From assembly GCA_034432655.1 (NCBI GenBank), contig DAOUBP010000143.1, forward strand, positions 1 through 6,378: a stretch of DNA of 6,378 bases. The letters are read 5' to 3'. The stretch is from DAOUBP01 sp034432655 (lineage in GTDB: Bacteria > Chloroflexota > Anaerolineae > CG2-30-64-16). Of the stretch, positions 4,767 through 6,378 are shown piece by piece. Below the pieces are notes generated by a model. That model saw only the letters and a list, made by a program, of their open reading frames with translations, made no database searches and was not told the origin of the DNA. Made by a program: the position numbers and the translations under genes. Every line of letters starts with the position of its first letter. The stretch's first letter is position 1.

Positions 4767-6263
4767 TCACATCAGATGCGGCGGGATCACATCGCGGCGA
4801 AAGACGTCCTCCTCGGTCTCACGGCGGCGGATCAGGCTGGCGGAGCCGGCCGTCACCAGCACCGAGGCCGGCCGCGGCAGGGCATTGAAGTTGCTCATGG
4901 AGACCTCTTGATATGCGCCGGTGTCCAACAACGCCAGCACGTCGCCGACCTCGACGTCGGGGACGGGCACCGCCGGCAGCAGGCGGTCGCCGTAGCAGCT
5001 GCGGCCGATGATATCAGCTTTGCCGGTCGGCGGGGCATCGGCCTTGTTGGCGAACAGGTAGTGGTGCAGGTGGTGCTCATAGCGGCCGCCGGTGAACCAG
5101 AACTCGGTGGTATCCACCACGATCACATTCCAGCGGATGGGTGTCGTGGTGCGTTTGATGGCCCGCACGGTGGTCAGGTGGATGCCGGTATCGCCGTGCA
5201 AAGCGCGGCCGGGCTCCAGCTGCAACATCACCCCGCGCGTATCAACGCCGTGCCGGGCCAGTTCGCGACGCAAAGTGGTGGTGCAGGCCCGGGCATAAGC
5301 TTCAACCGACGGCGCTGGGTGGCGGTTGGGATGCCCGGTGATGGTGTCCACCAGCCGCGCCAGAACCGCGTAGCGCGAGCGCGGCCCCAACAGGCTGACG
5401 ATCCTGGAAATGCCGTGCAGCGCGGCATACTGCAGCGGTTCGCTGTAGTCTGTGGCTGCGTTGAAAGGGTCGCGCGGGATGGCGAACCCGCCGCCGATAT
5501 CTATCTCCTGGGGCTGATAGCCGCCCAGCGCAGCACAGACGCGGGCGATCTCCGCCGCATAGGCCGTCATCTGTGCTTCCCAGTAGCGCACCGAGCGGTT
5601 GTGCCGGCCGTGATGCTGGTGGAAGCCGACCAGCTTCACGTGCGGCGATTGCAACAGCCGCGGGCCGACTGCCATGACCTGTTCAAAAGTCAGGCCGCCC
5701 TTGTAGGCAATGGTCGCCAAGTCGGTGGGCACCAGCCCTTCGGCCACAAAGTCGCTGTGCTCGATGAAGTCGCTCAGCACCGGTTTTAGCCGCAGGCGCA
5801 CGTGGGCGGTCACGCCCAACCCGGCAGCTGCGTGTTCGATGAGCTCGACCTCCTCCAGGCTGTCTATGGTGATCCGGCAGCCCGCAGCGATGCTTCGCCG
5901 GATGTGGTCTTCGTCCTTGGGCACGCCGTTGACCGAGATGAGGTGCGGCGGGCATCCGGCCTGGAGAGCCATCGTCAGCTCGCCGGCCGAGTAGATGTCA
6001 CAGCCACACCCTTCGCCGGCCAGGACGCGCTGGATGGCAGCCAGCCAGTTGGCCTTGGCCGCGGGCATGACGACCACAGGGCCGTCGGGCCAGCCGGCGC
6101 TGAAGGCAGCCTGAAACCGGCGCACATTGCGTCGGAGCTGGTCTTCGGAGAAGACGAAGAGGGGCGAACCGAATTCGCGCAACAGCTCAAGGGTGTTGCA
6201 ATCTTCGATATAGAGCTGCCCGGCGCGAACTGATAGACACTCATCAATGCGGCGTGTGGTCAT
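4767..6263 (-). CDS. LysA-like fold-type III PLP-dependent decarboxylase, substrate unknown
   Basis: The product is 498 aa, longer than the ~420 of typical diaminopimelate decarboxylase. The PLP-barrel comes first. AAKAN gives Schiff-base Lys70, and CDIYSAGEL (88-96), YKGGL (187-191) and HQHHGRHN (215-222) follow. IDIGGGF (254-260) and EPGR (350-353) bind PLP phosphate. The C-terminal beta domain has GRSCYGD (420-426) with candidate catalytic Cys423, then DTGAYQEVSMSNFNALPRPA (447-466). In LysA the Cys motif reads CESGD-like; here it is one residue shorter and lacks the Glu. About 40-45 extra residues seem inserted between GGGF and EPGR (roughly 268-315). These changes argue against plain LysA. 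Amino-acid or carrier-linked decarboxylases such as the BtrK or Y4yA-type groups are alternatives. ATG 6263 follows AAAGGAGG at 6275-6268, four bases away. It is the first gene of the operon. Confidence 0.9.
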   Translation of the reverse strand: MTTRRIDECLSVRAGQLYIEDCNTLELLREFGSPLFVFSEDQLRRNVRRFQAAFSAGWPDGPVVVMPAAKANWLAAIQRVLAGEGCGCDIYSAGELTMALQAGCPPHLISVNGVPKDEDHIRRSIAAGCRITIDSLEEVELIEHAAAGLGVTAHVRLRLKPVLSDFIEHSDFVAEGLVPTDLATIAYKGGLTFEQVMAVGPRLLQSPHVKLVGFHQHHGRHNRSVRYWEAQMTAYAAEIARVCAALGGYQPQEIDIGGGFAIPRDPFNAATDYSEPLQYAALHGISRIVSLLGPRSRYAVLARLVDTITGHPNRHPAPSVEAYARACTTTLRRELARHGVDTRGVMLQLEPGRALHGDTGIHLTTVRAIKRTTTPIRWNVIVVDTTEFWFTGGRYEHHLHHYLFANKADAPPTGKADIIGRSCYGDRLLPAVPVPDVEVGDVLALLDTGAYQEVSMSNFNALPRPASVLVTAGSASLIRRRETEEDVFRRDVIPPHLM

Positions 6264-6288
6264 GGGGCCTCCTTTCTGTCACACCATC

Positions 6289-6317
6289 AGTTTAGCGCAA
6301 GTCGGGGGTTGAGACAA
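6289..6317 (-). promoter_or_regulatory. Candidate sigma-70-type promoter of the operon
   Basis: On the - strand, TTGTCT (6317-6312) and TAAACT (6294-6289) are separated by exactly 17 bp, each matching the consensus at 4 of 6. The start point would be near 6282, giving a leader of about 19 nt with the AAAGGAGG site. The adjacent octamer array lies just upstream. Confidence 0.45.
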
Positions 6318-6319
6318 GG

Positions 6320-6378
6320 GGGGACGCGGGGACGCGGGGAGGCGGGGACGCGGGGACGCGGGGATGCGGGGACGCGGG
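6320..6378 (+). repeat. GGGGACGC octamer tandem array, runs off the window
   Basis: Seven complete 8-bp units plus three bases are visible. Units 1, 2, 4, 5 and 7 are GGGGACGC; unit 3 (6336-6343) is GGGGAGGC and unit 6 (6360-6367) is GGGGATGC. The four-G run every eight bases could form G-quadruplexes on this strand, which is the template strand of the operon. The array ends three bases before the candidate -35 box. Its full length cannot be seen. Confidence 0.95.

Noticed and set aside
3945..5789. 614-aa open frame on the + strand, antisense to the decarboxylase and peptidase genes
   Set aside because: It is a GC-rich antisense shadow: it spans two well-supported genes and their intergenic gap, and its sequence has no recognisable domains.
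6320..6378. CRISPR-like array
   Set aside because: The units are 8-bp head-to-tail with no spacers, so it is a simple tandem repeat.

Overview
The window is high-GC bacterial DNA with four real protein genes. One, on the + strand, is glmS. The other three form a compact operon on the - strand that converges on it. The organism is probably a Gram-positive-like or Chloroflexota-type bacterium. This is an inference from the glmS ribozyme, a DUF2270 membrane protein, heavy GC bias and intergenic octamer and hairpin repeats; there is no rRNA or other marker to fix the taxon.

Layout: positions 1-131 hold a diverged copy of an interspersed, hairpin-containing repeat. Positions 177 to about 451 form the 5' leader of glmS. 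Its conserved blocks identify it as a glucosamine-6-phosphate-activated glmS ribozyme, enlarged by an extra segment of about 60 nt and a long P3 region. glmS itself runs from 487 to 2334. Positions 2335-2785 are a 451-base gene-free stretch between convergent genes. It holds two exact copies of a 30-bp repeat, a second copy of the left-edge repeat, at least seven short GC-rich hairpins, and a long hairpin that probably terminates the - strand operon.

The - strand operon, in transcription order, begins with a fold-type III PLP decarboxylase resembling LysA (6263-4767). It is followed by a soluble HEIGH zinc-metallopeptidase-like protein (4748-3876), then a four-helix DUF2270 membrane protein with a C-terminal DUF2179/YitT-C-like domain (3883-2786). 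Gaps are 18 bp and then an 8-bp overlap, so co-expression is likely. A candidate promoter and a strong Shine-Dalgarno sequence precede the first gene. The right edge, 6320-6378, is an octamer tandem array running off the window.

How the genes work together: GlmS makes glucosamine-6-phosphate for cell-wall and amino-sugar synthesis, and its leader should cleave itself when that product accumulates. The operon has no established joint function. A PLP decarboxylase with an altered catalytic-Cys motif, a putative metallopeptidase and a membrane protein with a possible ligand-binding tail are co-transcribed, but their substrates cannot be read from sequence. The most interesting items are the enlarged glmS ribozyme with competing pairing partners, the repeat copies bracketing glmS, and the uncharacterised operon.
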